In this document: positions 26,347 to 34,787 of the stretch, one piece after another
Layout: each line of letters begins with the position of its first letter
How positions within the stretch are numbered: the first letter of the stretch is position 1
Source of the DNA: Acidobacteriota bacterium
Lineage (GTDB): Bacteria > Acidobacteriota > Terriglobia > Terriglobales > Acidobacteriaceae
Assembly (NCBI GenBank): GCA_025359885.1
Contig: JANYDG010000122.1
Span: 1-64,000 of the forward strand
DNA: 64,000 nt
Direction: 5' to 3'
Program-made: the position numbers and the translations under genes
Notes under the pieces: generated by a model
Databases searched by the model: none
What the model was told of the DNA's origin: nothing
What the model saw: only the letters and a program-made list of their open reading frames with translations

Positions 26347-29094
26347 TCATGATATGTTGAGCTCCTGCTTGAGTTCTTCGAGGAGGTTGAGGGCCTGGAG
26401 CGGAGTGAGGGAGTTAATGTCGGTTTCGGCGATGCGGTCTACGATGCGTTGGGAGAGGGGGGTGAAGATCGTCATCTGAATGGGCTCTGCCGTGTCGAGT
26501 TGGGCTTCGGCCTGGACGCTGCGTCGCTCCTGTTTCTCGTGCTGGCGGAGGACGTGGCGGGCGCGGTCTAGAACTGCCTTTGGTAGTCCTGCGAGCCTGG
26601 CGACTTCAATGCCGTAGCTTTTTGAGGCAGCGCCAGGCTCGATCGAGTGGAGGAAGATGATGCCGGAGTTGGTCTCTTTGACGGCGACGCGGAGGTTGAG
26701 GACGCGGGGGAGTTTTTCGGCGAGGAGGGTGAGTTCGTGGTAGTGGGTGGCGAAGAGAGTGCGGGCACCGATTTCAGCATGAAGGAATTCGACGGCGGCC
26801 CAGGCGAGGGAGAGGCCGTCGAAGGTGGCGGTGCCTCGGCCCATTTCGTCGAGCAGGACGAGGGATCGGCTGGTGGCGGTATTGAGGATGGTGGCGGTCT
26901 CGGTCATCTCAACCATGAAAGTGGAGCGGCCGCGGGCGACGTTGTCGCTGGCTCCGATGCGGGTGTAGATGCGGTCGACGAGGCCGTAGCGCATTTTGGC
27001 GGCGGGGACGAAGCAGCCCATCTGGGCCATGAGGACGAGCATGGCGGCCTGGCGGAGGTAGGTGCTTTTGCCGCCCATGTTGGGGCCGGTGATGAGGAGG
27101 AGGCTGGGATCGGGGCTGGTGGTTTCGGGCAGAGTGGTGTCGTTTCCGTGGAGATAGAGGCTGTTGGGGATGAAGCGGGTGGTGCCTGACTCTCCCATCC
27201 AGTTTTCGATGACGGGATGGCGGGCGGCGACGGCTTCGAGGACCGATTCATTGACAAGTTCAGGGCGGACATAGCTGCGAATGGAGGCGAGGTGCGCGAA
27301 TCCGGCAAGGAGGTCAGCCTCTGCGACGGCGGTTGAGGTGCGGCGGATGCGGCTGGCAGCCTCTAAAACGCTGTGGCGGAGTTGGCTGAATAGCTGTTTT
27401 TCGATTTCGATGGCGCGGTCGTGGGCGGTGAGGACTTTGATCTCATATTGCTTGAGTTCGGGGGTGGTGAAGCGTTCGGCGTTGACGAGGGTTTGCTTGC
27501 GTTCGTAGTCGGCGGGGGCGTTGGCGAGGTTGGATTTGCTGATTTCGATGTAGTAGCCGAAGACGGAGTTGTAGCGGACTTTGAGGGAGCCGATGCCGGT
27601 GCGCTGGCGCTCACGCTCTTCGATGGCGGCGATGGATTGGCGGCCGGTGGAGCTGATCTGGCGCAGTTCGTCGAGCTCGGGGGAGATGCCGGGGGCGATG
27701 ACGCCACCGTCGGCGAGGGTGACGGGCGGTTCGGTGGCGAGGGTGCAAGCGATGATGGTGGCGATGTCGGTGAGGGGGTCGAGGCGCTGGGTCAATTCGC
27801 GCCAGAGCGGGGCGGTCAGGGCTGCAAGGGCTCGGTATAGCCCGGGGAGTTTGTCGAGGCTGGCGGCGAGGGCGGCTACGTCGCGGGGGCTGGCGGAGTC
27901 GAGGGAGAGCCTGGAGAGGAGGCGTTCGAGGTCGTGGATGCCGGAGAAGGCTTTGCGGAGGTCTTCGCGGCGGAGCAGGTCGTGGTGAGCCTCGGCGACG
28001 GCATCGTAGCGGGCGTGGATGGCGGTTGCGTCATATAGAGGTCGAAGGATGGTGGCGCGGAGAAGGCGCTTGCCCATGGGGGTCTGGCTGTAGTCGAGAG
28101 CGTGGAAGAGGGTGGCGCGGGATTCCTGGCCGCCGGTTCCCATTCCGCCCAATGGCTCGACGAGTTCCAGGTTGCGGATGGTGACGGGGTCGAGGTGAAG
28201 GCTGGTGGCGTGTTCGACGAAGCGGAGGGAATCCAGGTGGAGGGCATCAAGTTTTTGCGTGGATTGGACGTAGTGGAGGATGACGCCAGCGGCGATGGCG
28301 GCTGCTGGGTGTCCCTGGAGACCAAAGCCTTCGAGCGAATGGACGCCGAGTTTGCGCTGGAGGAGGGGGACGGCGTAGTCGCGGGCGAAGACCCATTCAT
28401 CGATACGGGTGCGGGTGGTGAGGCGGTCGGCGGCCTGACTAAAGGCGCGTTCGATTTCGGAGGCGAAATCAGTTGGGGCGGCGGAGGAGAGGAGAAGTTC
28501 GCTGGGCTGGGCTTTGAGGAGTTCATCGAGAGCCTGGTTGAGGGCGGTGGGGCCAGAGAACTCGGCGGCGCGGAATTCTCCTGTCGATAAGTCGAGGAGA
28601 GCGATGGCCGCAGTTTCGCGTTCCTCATGAAGGGCGGCGAGAAAGTTGTTTTGCGATTGATCGAGGTTGGAGTCGAGTGCGGTGCCGGGGGTAAGGACGC
28701 GAGTGACTTCGCGGCGGACGATCTTTTTGGTGAGTTTGGGGTCTTCCATCTGTTCGCAGATGGCAATGCGGAAGCCTTTGCGGAGGAGGCGCTGGAGGTA
28801 GCCCTCGGCGGCGTGGTAGGGGACGCCGCACATGGGGATGGCGCGCTCGCGGTCGCGGGCGGTGAGGGTGATCTGGAGTTCTCGGGCGGCGGTGATGGCG
28901 TCGTCGTAGAAGAGCTCGTAGAAGTCGCCCATGCGGAAGAAGAGGAGGGTGCCGGGGTTTTCGCTTTTGGCCGAGGTCCATTGGCGCATGAATGGCGTCA
29001 AAGAATCGTCTGGGCCGGGAATCGATTTGGAGACCGGCGGCGCGGCGGCCGGGTCTGGCAGGAGCGAATCGGCAGTGGGAGAAGGGACGGGCAC
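26347..29094 (-). CDS. mutS: DNA mismatch repair protein MutS
   Basis: 915 aa, slightly longer than the usual 850-880. It recognises mismatches as a dimer and recruits MutL. Domains: mismatch-binding domain with FFRMGDFYELFYDDA (the Phe-x-Glu wedge region, about 50-65), connector, lever/clamp and the ABC-type ATPase with Walker A GPNMGGKST (starting at Gly670) and Walker B/signature SLVLLDEMGRGTATFDGLSLAWA. The short C-terminal tail ends ALNLLEELKQEL, the usual MutS C-terminal helix. The N-terminal 30 residues are Pro-rich extra sequence. Confidence 0.96.
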   Translation of the reverse strand: MPVPSPTADSLLPDPAAAPPVSKSIPGPDDSLTPFMRQWTSAKSENPGTLLFFRMGDFYELFYDDAITAARELQITLTARDRERAIPMCGVPYHAAEGYLQRLLRKGFRIAICEQMEDPKLTKKIVRREVTRVLTPGTALDSNLDQSQNNFLAALHEERETAAIALLDLSTGEFRAAEFSGPTALNQALDELLKAQPSELLLSSAAPTDFASEIERAFSQAADRLTTRTRIDEWVFARDYAVPLLQRKLGVHSLEGFGLQGHPAAAIAAGVILHYVQSTQKLDALHLDSLRFVEHATSLHLDPVTIRNLELVEPLGGMGTGGQESRATLFHALDYSQTPMGKRLLRATILRPLYDATAIHARYDAVAEAHHDLLRREDLRKAFSGIHDLERLLSRLSLDSASPRDVAALAASLDKLPGLYRALAALTAPLWRELTQRLDPLTDIATIIACTLATEPPVTLADGGVIAPGISPELDELRQISSTGRQSIAAIEERERQRTGIGSLKVRYNSVFGYYIEISKSNLANAPADYERKQTLVNAERFTTPELKQYEIKVLTAHDRAIEIEKQLFSQLRHSVLEAASRIRRTSTAVAEADLLAGFAHLASIRSYVRPELVNESVLEAVAARHPVIENWMGESGTTRFIPNSLYLHGNDTTLPETTSPDPSLLLITGPNMGGKSTYLRQAAMLVLMAQMGCFVPAAKMRYGLVDRIYTRIGASDNVARGRSTFMVEMTETATILNTATSRSLVLLDEMGRGTATFDGLSLAWAAVEFLHAEIGARTLFATHYHELTLLAEKLPRVLNLRVAVKETNSGIIFLHSIEPGAASKSYGIEVARLAGLPKAVLDRARHVLRQHEKQERRSVQAEAQLDTAEPIQMTIFTPLSQRIVDRIAETDINSLTPLQALNLLEELKQELNIS

Positions 29095-29182
29095 GGTTGC
29101 TTTTCAGCTTATCGTATTGGCTTGAATTGGGGCTTGTTGAGGGGGTGCCACGGTCGGAGAACCGGGTATGGAGCGGAGTCGT

Positions 29183-29198
29183 GGTGACGAGCGTCACA
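29183..29198. promoter_or_regulatory. CRP/FNR-like palindrome between mutS and the hem operon
   Basis: GGTGA-CGAGCG-TCACA matches 9 of 10 positions of the half-site pattern TGTGA-N6-TCACA. A TATACT (29200-29205) follows at once and could be the -10 of the plus-strand hem operon, so a factor bound here would overlap the core promoter. Confidence 0.35.
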
Positions 29199-29235
29199 GT
29201 ATACTTTGGGGTTAGCGGTTAGTTTAGGACAAACC

Positions 29236-30084
29236 ATGTATCTAGTGTGGCTACGAGTTGCGGCAGTGTTGTACGCGGTGGCGAGTCTGACTTCGCTGCC
29301 CGCGGTGTTGTACGCATTTCCGCGAGGCCGGCGGGCATGTTTGCCGCTGGCGGGGCTGGGATTTCTGTTTCATCTGGTTTCTGTGACGGAGATGCTGGGC
29401 TTGGCACATCACTGGGTTCCGGTGGGCTATGGCGAAGTGGAGTCGTTGCTGGGGCTGGTGATTGCGGGGTTGTTCCTGGCGATTGGCGGGTTGTACGGGA
29501 CGGTTTCGTTTGGGGTGTTTGCGTTGCCTGCGTCGTTTTTGCTGGTTTTTGTGCCAGCGCTAGGTGCGGGGCGGTACACGTTTCCTTCGGCTGGGGTGAG
29601 GGTGGGCTGGCTGGTGGTCCATATTGCGTTTTTGCTGGCGGCATATGCTTCGCTAGCGTTCAGCATGGTGGCGAGTTTTCTGTACCTGGTGCAGGAGCGG
29701 CGGTTGAAGAGTCGGTTTTTGGTGGCGGCGACTGCCGGCAGTGGCGGGGGGCAAGCTGGTTTTCTTGACAGGCTGCCGCCTCTGGATACTTTGGAGCGCA
29801 TTGCGCATGCGACGCTGCTGTTTGGGTTTCCGTGCATGACGCTGGGGTTGCTGGTGGGATCGCTGCTGGCGCAGGAAAGTGTGGGGCCGGCGTATTTTTT
29901 TGATGCGAAGGTGTTGCTGTCGTTTGCGATGTGGATTTTGTATGTGGTGCTCTTGTATATCCGGCGGAGTGCCGGGTTGCGGGGGCGGAGGGCCGCTTAT
30001 CTTTCGAGTGGCGTGTTTGTGGTGATGCTGATTGTGATTGCGGCCAACCGGCTTAGCCAGGTACACAGGTTTCCCGCGCCATGA
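29236..30084 (+). CDS. HemX/CcsA-like cytochrome c assembly membrane protein
   Basis: 282 aa from the ATG at 29236 (AGGAC upstream); an upstream start at 29206 would add ten residues. Eight hydrophobic helices and the CcsA/ResC-type core with the Trp-rich loop reduced to H-W-VPVGYGE, plus conserved His residues (FHLVS, VVHIAFL). Family members handle heme in cytochrome c biogenesis; HemX versions precede hemA and may modulate GluTR level. Its stop overlaps the hemA ATG by 4 bp, so a link to heme synthesis is strong. Confidence 0.8.
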   Translation: MYLVWLRVAAVLYAVASLTSLPAVLYAFPRGRRACLPLAGLGFLFHLVSVTEMLGLAHHWVPVGYGEVESLLGLVIAGLFLAIGGLYGTVSFGVFALPASFLLVFVPALGAGRYTFPSAGVRVGWLVVHIAFLLAAYASLAFSMVASFLYLVQERRLKSRFLVAATAGSGGGQAGFLDRLPPLDTLERIAHATLLFGFPCMTLGLLVGSLLAQESVGPAYFFDAKVLLSFAMWILYVVLLYIRRSAGLRGRRAAYLSSGVFVVMLIVIAANRLSQVHRFPAP

Positions 30085-31445
30085 GCTTGATACTGCTTGG
30101 CATCAATCACAAGACGGCACCGATTGAACTGCGGGAGCGGGTGGCGATTCCGCGCGAGTTGCTGGCGGGGGCGGCGCGGTCGCTGACGTGTGTTTCAGGG
30201 GTGAACGAGGCGATGATTCTGTCCACGTGCAACCGGGTGGAGATATTGACGGCGGTGGATTCGGGACAGGTTGATATTGCGGGATTTTTGCATAAACATC
30301 TGTCGATCGAGCCAGCGCTGCTGAAGCCGCACTTGTACGAATACAGGGATCGGGAAGCGATCCGGCACTTGTTCAGGGTGGCGGCGAGCCTGGACTCGAT
30401 GGTGGTTGGAGAGCCGCAGATTCTGGGGCAGGTGAAGGACGCTTATACGGTAGCGCGGGATGCGGGCACGGTGCTGGGGCAACTGGAGCCGCTGCTGCAA
30501 TCTGCGTTTGCTGCGGCGAAAAAGGTACGGTCGGAGACGGAGATTGGTTCGACGACGGTTTCAATCGCTTCAGTGGCGGTGGATCTGGCGCAGAAGATTT
30601 TCGGATCGCTTTCGGGGAAGAAGATTTTCCTGGTGGGTGCGGGGAAGATGAGCGAGTTGGCGGCGCGGCATTTGATCCGTCATGGGGCGGGAACGATTTT
30701 TGTGACCAACCGGACCGAGGAGCGGGCGGTTCGGATGGCGGAGCGGTTTTCGGGGTCTGCTGCGCCGAAGGTGATTCCGTGGGACCAGATGCGGATGGCG
30801 GCGAGCCAGGCGGACATTGTGATTACTTCAACGGGATCGCCGGAGCCGATATTTCGAAAAGAAGACGGGCAGGCGTTTCTGCAGCGGCGGAAGAACAAGC
30901 CGATGTTCTTCATTGATATTGCCGTACCGCGGGACGTGGACCCGGAGATGAACCGGTTGGAAGGGATATTCCTTTACGACATTGATGATTTGCAGTCTGT
31001 GGCTGCTTCTCACCTGGCGGAGCGGCACCGTGAGGCGGCAGATGCGGAGGCGATGATTGCGGCCGAGGTGGAGCGTTACGACCAGAAGCTGAGGGCGGTA
31101 AACGTGGCACCGGTGATTGTGGGGCTGCAACAGCGGGCTGAGGAACTGCGATTGACGGAGCTGCGCCGGGTGCAGGCTCGCCTTGGTTCGATGACAGCGG
31201 AGCAGGCGGCGGCGGTGGAGGCGATGACGCGGTCGCTGGTGAACAAGTTTTTACATCCGCCAATGCAGGCGCTGAAGCAGGCGGCACGCGATGGGGATTT
31301 TGCACGGATTGAGTCGATTCGCGAGAGCTATGACCTGGGACCAGAGACTGTGGTGACGCCGCCGGAGTGGGCTGGAGCTGCGAGGGAAGTTTCCAATGAA
31401 GAAGCGGTTGTGCTGACGGGCGGAGTTGAGAAGGGACGATTGTGA
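30081..31445 (+). CDS. hemA: Glutamyl-tRNA reductase
   Basis: 454 aa. It makes glutamate-1-semialdehyde from Glu-tRNA with NADPH, the first committed step of C5-pathway tetrapyrrole synthesis. GLGxNHKTAP-type start (LLGINHKTAPIELRER), catalytic Cys50 in LSTCNRVE, the SxDSMVxGEPQILGQVKDAY segment, an NADPH-binding Rossmann domain (FLVGAGKMSELAARHL) and a C-terminal dimerisation helix. The stop overlaps the hemC start region (TGATG). Confidence 0.96.
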   Translation: MSLILLGINHKTAPIELRERVAIPRELLAGAARSLTCVSGVNEAMILSTCNRVEILTAVDSGQVDIAGFLHKHLSIEPALLKPHLYEYRDREAIRHLFRVAASLDSMVVGEPQILGQVKDAYTVARDAGTVLGQLEPLLQSAFAAAKKVRSETEIGSTTVSIASVAVDLAQKIFGSLSGKKIFLVGAGKMSELAARHLIRHGAGTIFVTNRTEERAVRMAERFSGSAAPKVIPWDQMRMAASQADIVITSTGSPEPIFRKEDGQAFLQRRKNKPMFFIDIAVPRDVDPEMNRLEGIFLYDIDDLQSVAASHLAERHREAADAEAMIAAEVERYDQKLRAVNVAPVIVGLQQRAEELRLTELRRVQARLGSMTAEQAAAVEAMTRSLVNKFLHPPMQALKQAARDGDFARIESIRESYDLGPETVVTPPEWAGAAREVSNEEAVVLTGGVEKGRL

Positions 31446-32368
31446 TGAGTAATGGGCCCATTCGTATTGGATCTCGGGGTTCGCAACTGGCAATGTGGCA
31501 GGCGCATCATATAGCGCTGCTGCTGCGAGGCCAGGGGCATGGAGTCGAGATTGAAGTGATCAAGACGACCGGAGACCGGCTGCAGGAAGTGACGTTTGCG
31601 CAGGTGGGGACGAAGGGCATGTTCACGCTGGAGATTGAGCAGGCACTTGCGGATGGCCGGATCGATCTGGCGGTGCACAGCCTGAAGGATTTGCCGACTG
31701 AACTGCCCGCGGGATTTGTGCTGGGCGCGGTGCCGCTGCGCGCAGATGCGCGGGATGTGCTGGTTTCGAAGAATTTTGTCGGTCTGAATGAGCTGCCGCC
31801 GGGCGCGCGGGTGGGTACGAGCAGCCTGCGTCGCAGGTCGCAGTTGCGGCATTTGCGGCCGGATCTGGAGTTTGTCGAGTTTCGGGGGAATGTGGACACG
31901 CGTCTGCGCAAGCTGGGCGAGGGCCAGGTGGAGGCGATTGTGTTGGCGGCGGCTGGTTTGGACCGGCTTGGCATGACGGAGTGGGTGCGGGAGCGCCTCG
32001 ATGCTGAGGTTGTTTGCCCGGCCGCAGGGCAAGGCGCGCTGGGGATTGAGATTCGCAAAGGGGACGAAGAGATGGCAGAGGCGGTTTCTTTCCTGGAGGA
32101 TTGCGGGACTCGATTTGCGGTGACCGCGGAGCGCGAGGCCTTGGCGGCGCTTGGTGGCGGATGTCAGGTGCCGATTGGCATGCACTGCAGGGCGCTTGCG
32201 GGCGGGCAGAATTTCTCGATATTGGGGGTTGTTGCAGATCCTGAAGGAAACCGTGTGGTGCGGAGTGCCGCGATTGGCAACGATGCGGTAACCTTGGGGC
32301 AGGCACTGGCAGCGGATCTGCTGCACCAGGGAGCCGGGGAACTGTTTGCAGGAATCGGGATCGGTTGA
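31445..32368 (+). CDS. hemC: Hydroxymethylbilane synthase (porphobilinogen deaminase)
   Basis: 307 aa from the ATG at 31445 (a GTG directly before it is also possible). It polymerises four porphobilinogens to hydroxymethylbilane. RIGSRGSQLAMWQA start, DLAVHSLKDLPTEL, the arginine-rich GTSSLRRRSQL and the dipyrromethane-cofactor Cys240 in GGGCQVPIG. Its stop overlaps the alternative hemD start. Confidence 0.96.
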   Translation: MSNGPIRIGSRGSQLAMWQAHHIALLLRGQGHGVEIEVIKTTGDRLQEVTFAQVGTKGMFTLEIEQALADGRIDLAVHSLKDLPTELPAGFVLGAVPLRADARDVLVSKNFVGLNELPPGARVGTSSLRRRSQLRHLRPDLEFVEFRGNVDTRLRKLGEGQVEAIVLAAAGLDRLGMTEWVRERLDAEVVCPAAGQGALGIEIRKGDEEMAEAVSFLEDCGTRFAVTAEREALAALGGGCQVPIGMHCRALAGGQNFSILGVVADPEGNRVVRSAAIGNDAVTLGQALAADLLHQGAGELFAGIGIG

Positions 32369-32379
32369 GTGAAGTTGTG

Positions 32380-33240
32380 ATGGGGCAGGGATTGTCGTCG
32401 GAAGCTTCTGGTGGAGTTGGCTCGGGGCCGCTTCAGGGCAAGCGGGTTTTGGTGACGCGGGCATTGCAACAGGCGGGCAAGCTGAGCGATGGATTGAGCG
32501 ATCTGGGCGCGATACCAGTGGAAGTGCCAGTGCTGGAGATATTGCCGCCGGATTCGTATGAGCCGCTGGATGCGGCACTGCGCAAGATCGACAACTTCCA
32601 GTGGCTGATTCTCACCAGCGCCAACACGGTGAAGGCGATGGCTGCGCGCTGCAAGGTGCTGGGCGTGGAGTTTATGGACGCCGAGCATGTGAAGGTGGCT
32701 GCGGTGGGTTCGGCGACGGCTGAGGCGGCGCGGAAGGCTGGTTTTCGCGTGACGGTGGTGCCGGATGCGTACAACTCCGAGGGCCTGGTGGCTTCTCTGC
32801 GCGAGGCTGCGGTGGGTGAAGCGCTCGGCGGCAAGCGGGTATTGCTGGCGCGGGCCAAGGTAGCGCGGGACGTGATTCCTGAAGAGCTGAAGCGCTTTGG
32901 AGCGCTGATGACGGTAGTGGATGCGTACCAGACGGGGTTGCCGGAGGGAGCGCAGGAGCTGCTGGTTGCGGCGCTGGGCGAAGGCGTCGATGCGGCTACA
33001 TTCACTTCGTCGTCGAGTGTGCGGAATCTGGCTGAGGTGGCGCGGGAGTCCGGGGTTGATTTTCCGCTTACGGGAGCTGCTGGGGCAGTGCCGGGGTTTT
33101 CGATTGGGCCGGTGACTTCGGCGACCATGCGAGAGTTTGGCTGGGCGCCGGCTGGCGAGGCTGCGGTTTCGGATATTCCGGCGTTGATTGCGGCGGTGGT
33201 TGAGGGACTAGGGACTAGGGACGAAGGGGATAGGGAGTAG
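32380..33240 (+). CDS. hemD: Uroporphyrinogen-III synthase
   Basis: 286 aa from the ATG at 32380; a TTG at 32365 overlapping the hemC stop would add five residues and cannot be excluded. HemD closes and inverts ring D of hydroxymethylbilane. Two alpha/beta lobes: GKRVLVTRALQQAGKLSDGL at the N-terminus, then WLILTSANTVKAM, and in the second lobe KRVLLARAKVARDVIPEELKRFGA...VDAYQT and a FTSSSSVRNL motif. The last residues (GLGTRDEGDRE) are encoded by an intergenic-type repeat that runs into the gene end. Confidence 0.88.
   Translation: MGQGLSSEASGGVGSGPLQGKRVLVTRALQQAGKLSDGLSDLGAIPVEVPVLEILPPDSYEPLDAALRKIDNFQWLILTSANTVKAMAARCKVLGVEFMDAEHVKVAAVGSATAEAARKAGFRVTVVPDAYNSEGLVASLREAAVGEALGGKRVLLARAKVARDVIPEELKRFGALMTVVDAYQTGLPEGAQELLVAALGEGVDAATFTSSSSVRNLAEVARESGVDFPLTGAAGAVPGFSIGPVTSATMREFGWAPAGEAAVSDIPALIAAVVEGLGTRDEGDRE
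33203..33240 (+). repeat. (C)TAGGGAC microrepeat overlapping the hemD 3' end
   Basis: GGGACTA-GGGACTA-GGGACGAAGGGGATAGGGAG: short tandem units. CTAGGGACGA(A/G)GG is shared with the intergenic repeat at 35639-35730. It encodes the last residues of HemD. Confidence 0.6.
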
Positions 33241-33256
33241 AGACGAGTGGGAAGCG

Positions 33257-33280
33257 GATCCTTTGCTTTGCTCAGGATGA
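33257..33280 (+). repeat. GATCCTT..GCTCAGGATGA intergenic element
   Basis: GGATCCTTTGCTTTGCTCAGGATGA, with ATCCT/AGGAT arms. A related sequence occurs at 44659-44682 and a fragment at 14787-14800. Confidence 0.5.
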
Positions 33281-33329
33281 CAAGGCATCCGTCATAGGAT
33301 GGAAAGGCGCCCCGACCAGAACGACAACT

Positions 33330-33836
33330 TTATTTTGTCCAGAAGTTTTTGTGGACTTCGGCGGCCTCTTCTTCGATGAAGGGGCCGTTTACTTTTGTGT
33401 GACGTTGGCCTCGGGCGAAGACTTCGCGGCAGGGTAGGCGGAGGGTGGAGTTCGCTTCATGACTGCCGGTGAGGCTGTAGAGGGCTGATTCGGAGAGGGC
33501 GTAGATGACGCGGCCGATGCCGGTCCAATAGATGGCTCCGGCGCACATGGCGCAGGGTTCGGTGCTGGTGTAGAGGGTGGCGGTGCTGAGCTGCGCGGGT
33601 GTGAATTGACGTCCGACGAGGGAGCAGGCGAGGCGTTCGGCGTGCTGTGTGGGGTCGCCTTTGGGTGGGACGGCGTTGTTGCGGGCGGTGACGAGGATCT
33701 GGCCGCTGGCGTTGACTACGAGTGCGCCGAAAGGGTGAGCGCCGTGGTTGCGGGCGGCGGCGGCGAGCGAGATGGCCTGGCGGAGGAAGGCGAGGTCGTG
33801 GTCGGTCAGGGGTTGGGCGAGCGATTCTTGAGTCAT
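33330..33836 (-). CDS. Nucleoside/guanine deaminase of the cytidine deaminase fold
   Basis: 168 aa. Zinc site HAE (in DPTQHAERLA) and PCAMC (in YTSTEPCAMCAGAIYW), the signature of the CDA superfamily. HPFGALVV and the aromatic C-terminal tail (HKNFW) resemble bacterial guanine deaminases (GuaD-like) more than TadA, which is usually about 150 aa and lacks that tail. The substrate is therefore uncertain between guanine and another base. It follows nth on the minus strand after 24 bp, a possible operon. Confidence 0.8.
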   Translation of the reverse strand: MTQESLAQPLTDHDLAFLRQAISLAAAARNHGAHPFGALVVNASGQILVTARNNAVPPKGDPTQHAERLACSLVGRQFTPAQLSTATLYTSTEPCAMCAGAIYWTGIGRVIYALSESALYSLTGSHEANSTLRLPCREVFARGQRHTKVNGPFIEEEAAEVHKNFWTK

Positions 33837-33860
33837 TTCGATCCTGTCGTGCGGACTCGG

Positions 33861-34595
33861 TTATGAGTGCCAGGTTTTGTCCGGGGCGTGGCAGAGGGCT
33901 TCGAGGGGGCATTGGTGGCACTTGGGTTTGCGGGCTTCGCAGAGGGAGCGGCCGTGGTGGATGAGCTGATGAGAGAGCTTGATCCAGTGGTCGCGGGGGA
34001 TGATTTGCATCAGCTCCTGCTCGACTTTGGGTGCGGAGTCGGATTTGGCGAGGCCGAGGCGGCGGGCGAGGCGGTAGACGTGGGTGTCAACGACGATGCC
34101 TTCTGCGAGGCCGAAACATACTCCCAAGACGACGGAGGCGGTTTTACGGGCTGCGCCGGGGACGGTGATGAGCTCGTCAAGAGTCTGGGGGACTTGGCCG
34201 GAGAATTTTTCAGTGATGACGCGGCCGGCGCCCTGGATGGATTTGGCCTTGTTGTGGAAGAAGCCAGTGGTGCGGATGAGCGCTTCCAGCGCTTCTAGCG
34301 GGGCTTCGCCCATTGCTTTCGGCGTTGGGAATGCGGCGAAGAGGGCGGGGGTGACCATGTTGACGCGGGCGTCGGTGCACTGGGCGCTGAGGATGGTGGC
34401 GACGAGGAGTTCCCAGGGGGAGGAGTGGGTGAGGGCGCACTCGGGGTCAGGGTAGTGTTCGTCAAGGGTGCGGAGGATCTGGGCGACGCGGTCTGGGGCG
34501 GTCTGGCGCTTGGCGGGCTTGCGGTTTTCGTTGGTGATGGCCGGCTTTGCGGGGCGCTTTTTGGGGGCGGACTTTTTTGCGGCTTTGGGGGGCAT
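33861..34595 (-). CDS. nth: Endonuclease III
   Basis: 244 aa from the ATG at 34595. The open frame extends 38 codons further upstream with a hydrophobic, unlikely sequence. Nth removes oxidised pyrimidines and nicks abasic sites. HhH motif VPGAARKTA with the catalytic Lys, VDTHVYRLARRLG with the catalytic Asp, and the 4Fe-4S cluster C-x6-C-x2-C-x5-C at the C-terminus are intact. The first 37 residues are a Lys/Ala/Pro-rich histone-like tail (PPKAAKKSAPKKRPAKP) not found in the E. coli enzyme. Confidence 0.93.
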   Translation of the reverse strand: MPPKAAKKSAPKKRPAKPAITNENRKPAKRQTAPDRVAQILRTLDEHYPDPECALTHSSPWELLVATILSAQCTDARVNMVTPALFAAFPTPKAMGEAPLEALEALIRTTGFFHNKAKSIQGAGRVITEKFSGQVPQTLDELITVPGAARKTASVVLGVCFGLAEGIVVDTHVYRLARRLGLAKSDSAPKVEQELMQIIPRDHWIKLSHQLIHHGRSLCEARKPKCHQCPLEALCHAPDKTWHS

Positions 34596-34689
34596 GGGCT
34601 TATTGTTCCATGTTGCTGGGGCTGGTGGGGAGCAGAATCCCTGCAGGAAGGTCAGCGGGAAAAACAAGAGCAACGACAGGCGGACTGTT

Positions 34690-34740
34690 GCGGCTCCCAC
34701 CCGTGACACGATGAGACTGTGTCAAGGATGGGGCACCCGG
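34690..34740 (-). repeat. GGGTGCCCC-hairpin intergenic repeat, copy 3
   Basis: On the minus strand GGGTGCCCCATCC, then TGACAC-N9-GTGTCA (34704-34724) as a hairpin. It shares the GGGTGCCCCA core plus adjacent hairpin with the copies at 14872-14970 and 26240-26317. A degenerate palindrome (AATCCCTGCAGG) lies 60 bp away. Confidence 0.5.
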
Positions 34741-34787
34741 CGATCAGGCTACTTCAAGGGTGGGAAACCCAGCATCGGAAGGCATTG

